Shown: positions 32,646 to 42,300 of the stretch, piece by piece
Numbering within the stretch: the stretch's first letter is position 1
Layout: the number at the start of each line of letters is the position of its first letter
Source: Ureaplasma miroungigenitalium
Lineage (GTDB): Bacteria > Bacillota_I > Bacilli_A > Mycoplasmatales > Mycoplasmoidaceae
Assembly: GCF_025780085.1 (NCBI RefSeq)
Contig: NZ_JAOXHL010000004.1
Coordinates: 1-42,676, forward strand
Direction: 5' to 3'
DNA: 42,676 bases
Program-made: the position numbers and the translations under genes
The notes under the pieces: generated by a model
Seen by the model: the letters and a program-made list of their open reading frames with translations, nothing else
What the model was told of the DNA's origin: nothing
Database searches by the model: none

Positions 32646-32671
32646 TCAGAAAAGATAAAAAAAATTATTTT

Positions 32672-32697
32672 AAAAGGAGCCTGTGGCTTCTTTTTTT
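32672..32697 (+). terminator. Rho-independent terminator after copy 2
   Basis: AAGGAGCC and GGCTTCTT pair around TGT (one G-U) and run into seven Ts. Confidence 0.88.
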
Positions 32698-32794
32698 ATT
32701 GTCTATTTTGTAAAAACAAAAATCTTTTTATTGAAGAATATATGGCAAAATATAGTACCATTAATATTTAAAGATAATAAAGGTAGGTTTTTAT

Positions 32795-33334
32795 ATGTGA
32801 AATAGTATCAGTGATATTCCCAATTTTTACGATGAGATGGGTAACATTAATTTAGAGGTCTCTGCGCACGCTAGTGCCACTGAAGTGGCTACGTCTGTTT
32901 TCTCGGCTGTGGGTACAACCTTGCTCGCTTTAAGTGTTTTGCCACAAACAATTAAAACATTAAAGAGTAAGGACACAGCCCAACTAAACTTCTGATTGTT
33001 CTTGCTAACCGGTTTAGCAAGCGCCTTCCTAGCCATATACGGTGTCGGATTAGCGACTGTTAGTCCTTATGCTAAAGTGTTTGCTGTGGGTAAGTTTATA
33101 AATGAGCAAAACGAAACTGTTTTAATCTTTAATTACCAAAGATTTATTGCTGGATATCTTGTCCCAGGAATTATTATGTGCGTTGGTAGTTCATTATTAT
33201 CAATTACTGCCCTAATGGTTGCCTTTTTAAAATTTAAAAATGCACGTAATGCAAAGAGTATGAACTTGTCAGAAACCGATTATTACCAACAATATATACT
33301 TACTCAAATTAAACAGGATAAAGCACCCTTATAG
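32795..33334 (+). CDS. SemiSWEET-like PQ-loop transporter, copy 3
   Basis: This 179-residue paralogue of copy 1 has LSVLPQTIKTLKSKDTAQLNF for the PQ motif, a closely matching second helix (LLTGLASAFLAIYGVG) and the same FNYQ..IAGYLVPGI third-helix entry. The C-terminal box is weaker (LSETDYYQQY). Two TGA codons are read as Trp, one being codon 2. AGGTAGG lies about 8 bases before ATG 32795. It is separated from copy 2 by a terminator, so it has its own promoter, which I cannot place. It ends at a bidirectional terminator. Confidence 0.85.
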
Positions 33335-33360
33335 GACTCTTTTTTATAAAAATATAAATC

Positions 33361-33394
33361 AAAAAAACACCGTTATTGTTAAGCGGTGTTTTTT
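33361..33394. terminator. Bidirectional terminator
   Basis: AACACCGTTA and TAAGCGGTGTT pair with one bulged G and are flanked by A7 and T6 runs. It serves copy 3 on the plus strand and the decayed genes on the minus strand. Confidence 0.85.
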
Positions 33395-33419
33395 ATAAAT
33401 AAACATCTGTGATAAAGCC

Positions 33420-33933
33420 TTATTCTAAAAGTGGTTTGTCTTCTATAATCGCTGCTTCCTCTGCGCCTACATTAATTCCATAGTTGGAAAAGTCATGTTT
33501 AATGATGTCTAAGTAAACTGTTATATCATTTCGATTATAAACATCTTCTTCGTAATTTAATTTATTAATTTATCAAGAAGGTATTCTAGTTCCAACTCCT
33601 TATTTTGTAAGTAAGCTGCTTCAGCTAATATGGCAGCCTTTTGCTTGGTTAATTCCGCTATAACTAAATAATGATGCTGATAACTTTTACGAATGTTCTT
33701 CAGATCGACAATATATTTTTATGATTCAGGCTTGTTCTTTTTTTTCTTGTAGCGAACAATTGCAATAATAAAAAAGATAAAACTAATCAATCCAAAAAAC
33801 CAGAGACTTCAGAACATCTTCTACCCGCTTCTGTTTCTGGCATTATTACATAAGGGATTAAAAGACATAATGATAAAACAAAAAATACACCACATATAAT
33901 TCATCATGGAGAAACCTTGCGTTTAACCGGCAT
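33420..33933 (-). pseudogene. Decayed two-helix membrane protein with coiled coil
   Basis: Pieces of one apparent protein lie in shifting frames. MPVKRKVSPWWIICGVFF starts at 33933 and gives a first membrane helix up to about IMPETEAG. From ATG 33817 the best coding frame is FWSLWFFGLISFIFFIIAIV plus KKKK (second helix), broken by an in-frame TAA at 33721-33719. It continues as a charged coiled coil (KNIRKSYQHHY to LEYLLDKL) until a stop at 33559-33557. A shift there restores NYEEDVYNRND to the final TAA at 33420. So two shifts and one stop are seen. The first frame alone also stays open for 89 codons (to 33664), so a short protein is still possible. Not recognised. Confidence 0.6.
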
Positions 33934-33939
33934 GGCAAA

Positions 33940-34313
33940 TTAGGATTTAGTATCCATAATTTTGCTATAAATTTCTTTGTGCTGATCAAATAATTTTAAG
34001 ATTTTTAAAACCGTTCGATTACTCTTATCAAACATCCCTACAAATGTATATGTAAGTTTATTGAGTTGTCGTGTTGAATTATGTGCCGATAGATTTCCTG
34101 TTGTTCTGGAATTAAATGCACCTATACCGTGTGCAAACCCAAATGTTCGATCCATAATATCTAAAGACGCCTCTGTATGCGATTCACTACCTGTGTTTAA
34201 GTTTGAGACATTACACAGTCGAAAGTTAAAAATGCTTATTTCGCCGGAATATCTTTCTAATGGTTTATTATATCCCCATTAAAAGCATAATCTCTATAAA
34301 CTTTATCCTTCAT
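33940..34313 (-). pseudogene. Frameshifted hypothetical gene
   Basis: The reading starts well: AGGTG 6 bases before ATG 34313, then MKDKVYRDYAFNGD, but it meets TAG after 18 codons. Adding one base at the GGGG run (34277-34274 on the minus strand) joins it to a long open frame. That frame begins GYNKPLERYSGEISIFNF and ends KIMDTKS at 33940, giving about 124 residues in total. The soluble, Gly/Asn/Phe-rich middle (ESHTEASLDIMDRTFGFAHG) matches nothing I know. It lies 6 bases upstream of the other decayed gene, so the two were probably one unit. The break could be decay, a phase-variable G run or a sequencing error. Confidence 0.65.
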
Positions 34314-34440
34314 TTTTCACCTTTTACCTTGTTAATACATAAATTTAATGTTCCGTTTTTTTCTCTTTAACTATATCATTTTTCGTTTAAAACGGCACAA
34401 AATTAACTGGATAAAAAGCAAATTAAATAATTATATTGTT

Positions 34441-35151
34441 TTATAATGGTTTAGCCACTATTTGCGCTCACTTACGTGGGTATTGTTTGCTTGTTCGTTT
34501 TAGTTTTCGATATACCAAAACATTATTTGATTTGTCGCTTGAAATATAAGCATTATGTTTAATTAAAGACAGGTTCAATGTCTTAATTGTGTTTAACGCT
34601 TCGTTAATTTCAGCCTCGTATGCTAGCCCTTTTGGTTCAATAAGAAGTCCATCCACCTTAACAAATGGGGTAGATATTTCTAAGATCTTATATAAACCCG
34701 CCACAGCCCGAGCAGTCGCTATATCAAATGACTCACGCATATCTAAAGTCATCTCTTCAGCTCGCATATTTCACGCTTGAACATTTTGCAAATTTAATCG
34801 CTCAATAACAGTGTTTAAAAATGTACATTTTTTAGCATTCGCTTCTAATAAAACAACATCATATGAAGCAAAAACGATTGCAATTAAAATGCCAGGAATT
34901 CCTGATCCTGAACCAATATCAATCAATTTCTTCTTAACATCCACTGGCATGATACTTGAATCAGCATATGGTAAAAGTGAATCTAATAAGAATTCTTGGT
35001 AAATTTTTGACTCATCGTCTAAACGTGTTAAATTAAAATATTGATTATATTCTTGCACTAAATTCTTATAGGCTAGAATTAAATCAATTTGTGTCGCACT
35101 TACATGCGGAAAAAGTTCATGAACCTTTTTAATAAATGTTTCTTTATTCAT
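34441..35151 (-). CDS. rsmG: 16S rRNA (guanine527-N7)-methyltransferase RsmG (GidB)
   Basis: This 236-residue SAM methyltransferase modifies G527 of 16S rRNA. The SAM loop is LIDIGSGSGIPGILIA (about 75-90), with LLEANAKKCTFLN as the acidic strand and TARAVA as the family motif. NQYFNLTRLDDE near the N-terminus is typical. Two TGA codons are read as Trp; the second lies 9 codons before the true TAA. It overlaps the end of mnmG by 8 bases, the classical gidA-gidB pair. No convincing terminator follows. Confidence 0.96.
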
Positions 35152-37000
35152 CTTTTTTATGCTCCAAGTAATATTTAATCATCGCAATATCAACTAAATT
35201 GACTCCCGAAATTCGTGACGCTTGTTGTAAATCAAGCGGTCGAATTTTTGCTAATTTATCTCTTGTCTCTAAAGAAATATTGGGGATTTGATGATAATCG
35301 ATTGTGGGGTCGAGTTTGTATGTATCCAGACTTTGTAATTGTCGTAAATGCTCTTCTTGGTTTTTAATATAACCTTCATATTTAACTGCAATCTGAATTT
35401 TTGAAATTAATTGTGTACTTAAATCGTCAAAAATGTTTTGATAAACTAATAAATCTGCTAATTTAATTTCTGGACGTTTTAAATAATCAAATAAGCTGAC
35501 ATTAGTTTTTGTCGTCGTGTTTTTTAATTGATCAATTTGGCCGATTGTGGTGTTTTTTAACCAATTGATAACAGCACTAAATGTTTTTTGTGCTTGCACA
35601 TAATCATCATACATAGCTTGTGATACTAGACCAATATCATAACCATATTTTATTAAACGATCATCAGCATTATCATTTCTTAATGATAAGCGGTGTTCAG
35701 CCCGTGAAGTTAATAATCTATATGGCTCAACAATCCCTTTAGTTACAATATCATCAATCATCACACCGATATAAGCTTCTGTTCTTTTTAAAATCAATGG
35801 TGCTTTGTTTTGTAATTTTAATATAGCATTAATTGCTGCCATCAAACCTTGCGCAGCAGCTTCTTCATATCCGCTTGTACCATTAATTTGGCCAGCAAAA
35901 TATAAATTTTTTATCTTTTTAGATTCAAGCGTTGGGTAAAGTTGAGTCGGATCAATTGCATCATATTCAATGGCGTAAGCATATTTTAAAATTTCACATT
36001 TTTCTAACCCCGGTAACATGCGAATCATTTTTTCTTGAACATCAGTGGGCATCGACGTAGAAAAACCACCTAAATAAATGGAATCTAAAGAATATGATTC
36101 GGGTTCTACAAAAATTTGGTGTCGAGGTTTATTAGCAAACTTAACAATTTTATCTTCAATAGATGGACAATAACGTGGTCCAACACCATCAATCATCCCT
36201 CCATACATCGCCGAATCTTTTAGGTGAGCGTTAATAAGCTCATGTAATTCTTGACTGGTATGAATGATGTAACATGGTAACTGTTCTTCAAAAGGTTTAT
36301 ATACTGGTTGATAATGACTAAAAGCAATCAGATCATTAGTTCCTGGTTCATAAATCATGTTTTCATAATTAATCGAATCTTTTTTAATTCGTGGTGGCGT
36401 TCCTGTTTTTAAACGAATCAGTTCAAAACCTAATTTTTTTAAGGCATGAGATAAAGATTGAGCATTATTTAAACCATCTGGTCCTTCATTAATTTTTAAT
36501 GATCCTTTATGGGTTACTGATTGCAAATAAGTACCCGTTGTTAAAATAACAACAGAAGCGTGTAATTGTTCATTCCCATTTACAACAACACCTTTAATTT
36601 GATCATCCTCAACAAGCAAATCAGTAACTTCCGCCTCGTATAAATCCAAATTAGCTTGTTGTTCAACCGCTTTCACAAATCATTCATGGTAAGCAACCTT
36701 ATCAGTTTGCGAACGAATAGCTCACACACCTGGACCTTTTGATGAATTTAAGATTTTCATTTGCATCGCACAAGCATCCGCTGCTTTTGCCTGCATACCT
36801 CCTAAAGCATCAATTTCGCGTGTGACAATCCCTTTCGCAGGACCACCAATCGATGGATTGCACGGCATTAAACCAATACTTTTCTTTTTTAAAGTAATTA
36901 GACAAGTATATAAATTGGATTTAGCTGCAGCAAAACAGGCTTCTAAGCCCGCATGTCCTGCACCGACAACGATTACATCATATGTTTTATTTAAATTCAT
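35144..37000 (-). CDS. mnmG: tRNA uridine-5-carboxymethylaminomethyl modification enzyme MnmG (GidA)
   Basis: This 618-residue FAD protein works with MnmE to modify the wobble uridine of several tRNAs. The FAD-binding motif [12 protein letters not shown] is near the N-terminus (about 11-22), followed by [13 protein letters not shown] and later [15 protein letters not shown]. The C-terminal helical domain includes [19 protein letters not shown]. Start ATG 37000 has GGAGGT 5 bases upstream; an in-frame ATG at 37012 would overlap that site. TGA codons are read as Trp (PGVWAIRS, YHEWF). It follows the protease lipoprotein gene by 17 bases. Confidence 0.97.
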
Positions 37001-37017
37001 TCTTACCTCCATGAATT

Positions 37018-39129
37018 TTATTTTCTATTAAGTTTGATTGTATATATGTTATTTGCTTTTAAATACGTTCTCAAGGCGCCAATCGCATCCACGTCCCCAT
37101 CTAAATCAGGACTGTAAGAAAAAAGCATATTCCCAATAATAGAGTTTTTTTGATTATTTCCAGTGCCTTCTTCTAAACCGGCATAATGGATTCCAACTAA
37201 ATTGAAATTAGCATCAATTATCATTGAACCACTTGAACCAGCTGTTAAAGTTCCCAATTCATCAGAACTATATATTTGACTACCGATGTTATAACGATAA
37301 TCATCTGAGCCAGTTGGATGTTTCCCGTTTGTTAAAATATTGGTGTTTTGCAATACGTGTTGACTACTTATAACTAGATTACCGACCCCTTTTGACCCTT
37401 TTCATAAGCTCAGTCCAGTTGAGTCATCAGAAGCACCGACATATCCGGCTGAGAAAGTCGTTACTTGTGGGTGGTATGGATAGTTAATTTGGTAATTAAC
37501 ATATCATGCCTGTTCATTCGGTGTTCCTATAATTTTACTTAATTCTGGCAGTTGTTTATCAACATCTTTTTTATTAACTGTCATTTTAATAACAACAAAG
37601 TCAATAGTTCCATTATCTATTTTATCGATGTTTTTGGTTTCCTTTTTATTACTTCCTAAAACAAAATCATGGCCCGTTAATTGTGGCGCAAAAAAGAAAG
37701 TGTTTTTATAATTATCCTCTGTATAATCTAAAACCTTCGATAATTCAGAAAAACCTACACCGTTAATAGATGAAAAGCTATTTGAAATAGCTGACTTCTT
37801 TGGCGCTTTTCCTCATAGAAGGTATTTATAGCGATCCTTGTCCTCATATGCTTCATTAGAAATTTCTGCTTTATTATCTTCTAAAAATTTATCATAAGAA
37901 TCTTTGTTAAACCATTTGGTCGAGTCTTTTTCATCATCATATGATCGCATATTTAAAACGTGATTATTTGTGGCCACTAAAAAAGTATATGTATCTGGTT
38001 CATTTGTAGGAATACGATCTAAAATAAATCCTGTTCCACTGATAATATTTAAATTATTTTCAGCATTGGTTTGTAACATATTTAAGCTAATTGTTCGATC
38101 AAAAATATATCGATAATAATCCTCATTAGTTTTTAGTAAACTATTGTGGTGATTAATTTTTTTGTAAATATACTTGCCATTTGACAATAAAATATAGAAT
38201 TCTAATTCTCCATGACGATCTGATGAACGGAAGCTAATCCCTTCCACATAAACAGCGTTGGCGAATATTTTTTTACTTTTTAATAAATGATTATATTCCA
38301 TTGGGCTCAATCAATTGAAAAATTGTAAAAATCCACTCGGTAAATATCCATAGGGGTTTTTCTTAATTAATTGATTAACAACATTAATATCCACATCCCA
38401 ATCAGTTTCCATGACATCAGCTTCTAAGAGTTTATTACGTTCAATGTAATTTAAAAATGACACTTGATATTTTAAAGATTGTCTAAATGTTGTTGTTTTT
38501 AGAATATCAATTCGCGTTTCTTCGTCAGTATTAAAACCCAAAAAACCGGTTTTATTTGCATAAAACTGTACAACTTCGTCATCTCGTTCTGACTGATTAT
38601 AATAGCGATTGGCTTTTTGTAAATATTCTGCATAATATGGGTTGCTATTAATTATTTCAAAGGGTGTGCCCTCTAAATTCAATAATTTATCTAGTGTATA
38701 TGTTTGTGGTGTTATATCGCGAACATCTGCAATTTCTGTATAAATTTTTTCATTAATAAATGTGTCAGAAATCCGGACCCAAAAGAACTCACCGCTCGTA
38801 CGTTCGTGCAACATAACATCTAGAGAACCGTGTTTATCATCTGATTTTTTCTCAATTACAGATAAATTAGCCGTTTCTAAAATGAACTCCTTTTGTTTGT
38901 TTTTGCTAACAAAAACAAAACTTTTTAAAATCATTTCATCTGTCATTTCAGATGGTAATTTTTCATACTCATTTAAGGGTAATAGTTTTATCGCATACGC
39001 TTTTCGTTGAATATGAATATCTGAAAAACGTCGTATTAATCCACAACTTGTTGTGGCTATAGCACCCATACCCAATCCAAGTGTTAACATCCCTCATTGT
39101 CAAATTCTTTTTCTAATTTGTTTTTTCAT
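37018..39129 (-). CDS. Lipoprotein trypsin-like serine protease (DUF31-type)
   Basis: This 703-residue surface protein has a basic start, hydrophobic helix and lipobox TTSC (Cys29). The C-terminal half is a trypsin-fold protease with a plausible triad: His390 in VATNNHVLN, Asp510 in GTIDFVVIK and Ser633 in AGSSGSMI, followed by LVGIHYAG. This matches the mycoplasma DUF31 peptidases, the group that includes immunoglobulin-cleaving MIP proteases. The N-terminal 360 residues hold two related modules with SDDKHGSLD (about 96-104) and SSDRHGELE (302-310). Eight or so TGA codons are read as Trp. The start follows GGTGGT. It is upstream of mnmG by 17 bases; no MIB-type antibody-binding gene is nearby. 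Confidence 0.82.
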
Positions 39130-39209
39130 ATACCACCAATTAACATACAATTAAATATAATTATAAATTATAAATGATAACTATATCAGAAGAACTATAA
39201 GGTATTTAG

Positions 39210-41339
39210 ATGCAAACATACGCAGATATCATTCGCACCATGAGTGCTGAAACAAACATTAATGAAACTTATATTCAAAATGTTTTAGAACTATTAGAAC
39301 AAGAAAACACCATCGCTTATATTGCGCGTTATCAAAAAGCCAAAACTAATAACATGGATGAACATTTAATTAAGAAGATTGCTGATCGTTATGCTTATCT
39401 AATAAAATTAGAAAAACGCCAAACATTCATCATTGAAACTTTACAAACAAAAGGTTTATTAACTAATGAATTATTAACCGCTATTAAGAGTGTGAATACA
39501 CTTAGTGAGTTAGAGACATTATATGAACCTTATATGACAAACCGAGTCACAAGAGCAAAAAAAGCCATCGAGTTAGGTTTACAACCCCTAGCTGATTTAA
39601 TTATGCAAAACGATTTCAAAACCAATGTCAAACAGGCCGCTGCCAATTTTGTAAACGAACAAGTACCAACAGTAGATGTGGCCATTGATAAAGCGTGCGA
39701 CATTATAGCTGCTATTATTGCACAAGATCCAATCGGTTCACAAATGGCTTTAAAGAGTTTGTGAAATTATGGTTATGTTCAGACCAAATTAGCTAAAAAA
39801 GAACTGGATGAGGAAGAAAAATATCATTTATATTATGATTGAAAAAATAAAATCAATTTTTTAAAGGCTTATCAAATAATGGCAATTAACCGTGCTGTTG
39901 AAGCAAAAGTATTGTCTTTAAAATTTCTTTTTGACGAAGATTATATTATTAATTTCATGGCTAACAAATATCATAAAAAAAGAGCGACAGATTGTGCACC
40001 ATATATTGCCAAAGCTGCCAAAGATGGTTTAAAACGTCTAGTCTTTCCGGCTGTGATTAATAGCGTACACAAGGAATTAACAAACAAAGCCCAAGAACAA
40101 AGTATTAAAGTCTTCAGCAATAACCTAAAACATTTATTGTTAACTAAACCTGTTTTACCACAAACAGTCTTAAGTATTGATCCAGGTTTTGCTCATGGTT
40201 GCAAAATTGCAGTCATCGATGCCTTCAACAATGTTTTAGCTACCCAAACTATCTATCCGCATGCACCGTTTAATAAAATAAACGAAGCTGAGCAGATTAT
40301 TGCTACTCTTTTAACTGAAAAACAAGTCCGTCTTATCGCCATCGGCAATAAAACAGCATCCACTGAAACATTAATTTGAATCAATGAGTTTTTAAAGAAA
40401 CAAAATCTATCCATCCCCTTTGTAAGCGTCAATGAAGATGGTGCATCGGCCTATTCTGTTAACGAGATTGCTAATGAGGAGTTAAATGATTGTCCAGTAA
40501 ATATCCGTTCGGCAATTAGTATCGCACGGCGTGTTCTAGATCCTTTAAGTGAATTAATCAAGATTGATCCACAAAACATTGGTGTCGGACAATATCAACA
40601 CGATTTAGATAATAAAATGTTAGAGGAAGAGTTAAACTTCTGCGTTTCATATTGCGTAAACCAAGTGGGTGTTGACATTAATCTTTCAAATAAATATTTA
40701 CTAGCCAAAATCTCTGGCTTAAATAAACGAGCTGCTAGTAGTATTATGAAGTACTTGCAAACCAATAAAACGATTAAATCACGCGAAGAAATCAAAAATA
40801 TTCCTTATGTAACATCACAAGTATACCTGCAAGCTATCGGTTTCTTGCGAGTGCATAATTCTGCTGAAATCCTTGATAGTACTATTATTCATCCAGATGA
40901 TTATTTATTAGCTAAACAACTTATGCAAAAGTTAAACATCAAACCAGAAGACGTAATAGCTCAAAAAGTTAAAATTAATCTAAATGATGCTTTATATAAC
41001 CAATTAAGTCAGGAGTTTAGTACTTCACACTGAACTATTAAATACATTCTTGAAGCTTTAAGTAATCCCACATACGATATCCGTGATAACTATGGCTCAT
41101 TAATGTTTTGAAATCAATTGAAAAATTTTTATGACCTACAAATTAACCAAACATACGATGGAATTATTACAAACGTAACAGATTTTGGTTTATTCATTGA
41201 TATCGGACTTCCAAAAACGGTTTTTGCACCTAATAAATTAATTACAAAAGACGACGATTTGTCTATTAATATGAAAATCAAAGTAAAAATTGATAAAATC
41301 AATATAAATAAAGAACAAGTTGTTGTCATGGTGATTTAA
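39210..41339 (+). CDS. tex: Tex-family RNA-binding transcription/ribosome accessory protein
   Basis: This 709-residue Tex/YhgF protein is complete. The N-terminal helical domain has YIARYQKAKTNNMDE; the YqgF-like domain has VLSIDPGFAHGCKIAVID (about 321-338); the helix-hairpin-helix has KISGLNKRAASSIMKYL; the C-terminal S1 domain begins GIITNVTDFGLFIDIG (about 651-666). Tex proteins bind RNA and affect transcription and virulence gene expression; the exact role is not settled. TGA is read as Trp at several sites. A TAAGGTAT site precedes the ATG, divergent from the protease gene with an 80-base gap. Confidence 0.95.
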
Positions 41340-41341
41340 AA

Positions 41342-42139
41342 ATGAAAAAACTAAAAAAACGACAAATTATTTTCGGATTAGCTTTATCTCTAAGCGCATG
41401 TATCACAATACCTAGTGTCGCTTTTTCTTGTGCTAAAAAAGAAATCAGTGAAGTTATTTTTCGTAAGATCAACAAACCCATCATCAAAATAAATGATGGT
41501 TATAGTGTTCATTCCATTACTGCTGCACAAGCTTTAAAAAGTTTCTCACAGAACGAAAAAGATCCGCAAGACTATACTATTTTTAAAATCATCAAACCCA
41601 ATTTCCTGCCTAGTGACCAAATTAATCCTGACGAATTAAGTTATGAAATCGTTAATCAACCTCGTCTACTAGGTGAAAACATCTTATTTTTTGAAATTAA
41701 AATTACTTATCAAAATCAAGAAAAAACAATTGAACATATTCAAGAGTATATCTCAGCAGAAGAATTAGAAACGTACAATACAAAACGCCGATATAAAAAA
41801 TACTTAAAAGAGGCACTTGCAAAAAACGAAGAGTTACAACTTGATTATTTTGGTGTCCAACTAAAACCAGAATATAAAAACCTCTCAGCGCACGAAATTA
41901 AAAAGCTCGGTGATGAAGCATTACTTCTAAACATTGATAATCCCGCCTTTGCACAAATTCAAACCTATAAAAACCAACCACCTTTTAATCAATTAAAAGT
42001 TAAGGTGACCGACCTACAAATTTATGAAACGAAAGATCCTCAAATAGCTGACTTAAATGTAGAAGTAACCATTTTTATAGGCGAAGAACCTTTACAATTA
42101 ACACACACCCAACGCTCTAAATTAATTAAAAAATCGTAG
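41342..42139 (+). CDS. Hypothetical lipoprotein
   Basis: This 265-residue protein starts 2 bases after the tex stop. The N-terminus is Lys/Arg-rich and then hydrophobic. Two cysteines could be lipidated: Cys20 in LSAC and Cys30 in AFSC, the latter at the more usual mollicute distance. The mature part is highly charged, with predicted helices around 140-200 (EELETYNTKRRYKKYLKEAL) and beta-rich ends. No family is recognised and there are no internal TGA codons. No separate promoter or ribosome site is obvious, so it is probably translated from the tex mRNA. A terminator hairpin overlaps its stop codon. Confidence 0.8.
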   Translation: MKKLKKRQIIFGLALSLSACITIPSVAFSCAKKEISEVIFRKINKPIIKINDGYSVHSITAAQALKSFSQNEKDPQDYTIFKIIKPNFLPSDQINPDELSYEIVNQPRLLGENILFFEIKITYQNQEKTIEHIQEYISAEELETYNTKRRYKKYLKEALAKNEELQLDYFGVQLKPEYKNLSAHEIKKLGDEALLLNIDNPAFAQIQTYKNQPPFNQLKVKVTDLQIYETKDPQIADLNVEVTIFIGEEPLQLTHTQRSKLIKKS

Positions 42140-42159
42140 CAAAAAGCTGCGGTTTTTTT
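42135..42159 (+). terminator. Rho-independent terminator of tex-lipoprotein unit
   Basis: CGTAGC, an A5 loop and GCTGCG pair with one G-U and run into seven Ts. The left arm contains the TAG stop of the lipoprotein gene. Confidence 0.88.
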
Positions 42160-42243
42160 CTTTTTTATTTTTTTGTAAATTATAGGTGCTGATAGCGGGT
42201 CACTTTTTATAATATTTGGTACAATCATAGTGAAAAAGAAAAA

Positions 42244-42280
42244 GGTGACATACAGTTAATATGTCTTAACTGTGTTCATC
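42244..42280 (+). promoter_or_regulatory. Long 5'-UTR stem-loop before a lipoprotein gene
   Basis: GGTGACATACAGTTAA (42244-42259) pairs with TTAACTGTGTTCATC (42266-42280) over 15 positions with two G-U pairs and one bulged C, around the loop TATGTC. A competing hairpin forms from GACATA (42247-42252) and TATGTC (42260-42265), which would break the long stem. The element lies 20 bases before the lipoprotein ATG. TATAAT and TACAAT sequences upstream (about 42207-42230) could be the -10, but no clear -35 is seen. Confidence 0.55.
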
Positions 42281-42300
42281 AATAGAAAGAGTGATTATTC

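Noticed and set aside
34061-34282. Plus-strand open frame opposite the frameshifted gene
   Set aside because: It has no ribosome site, and the minus strand has a coding-like frame with a good start.
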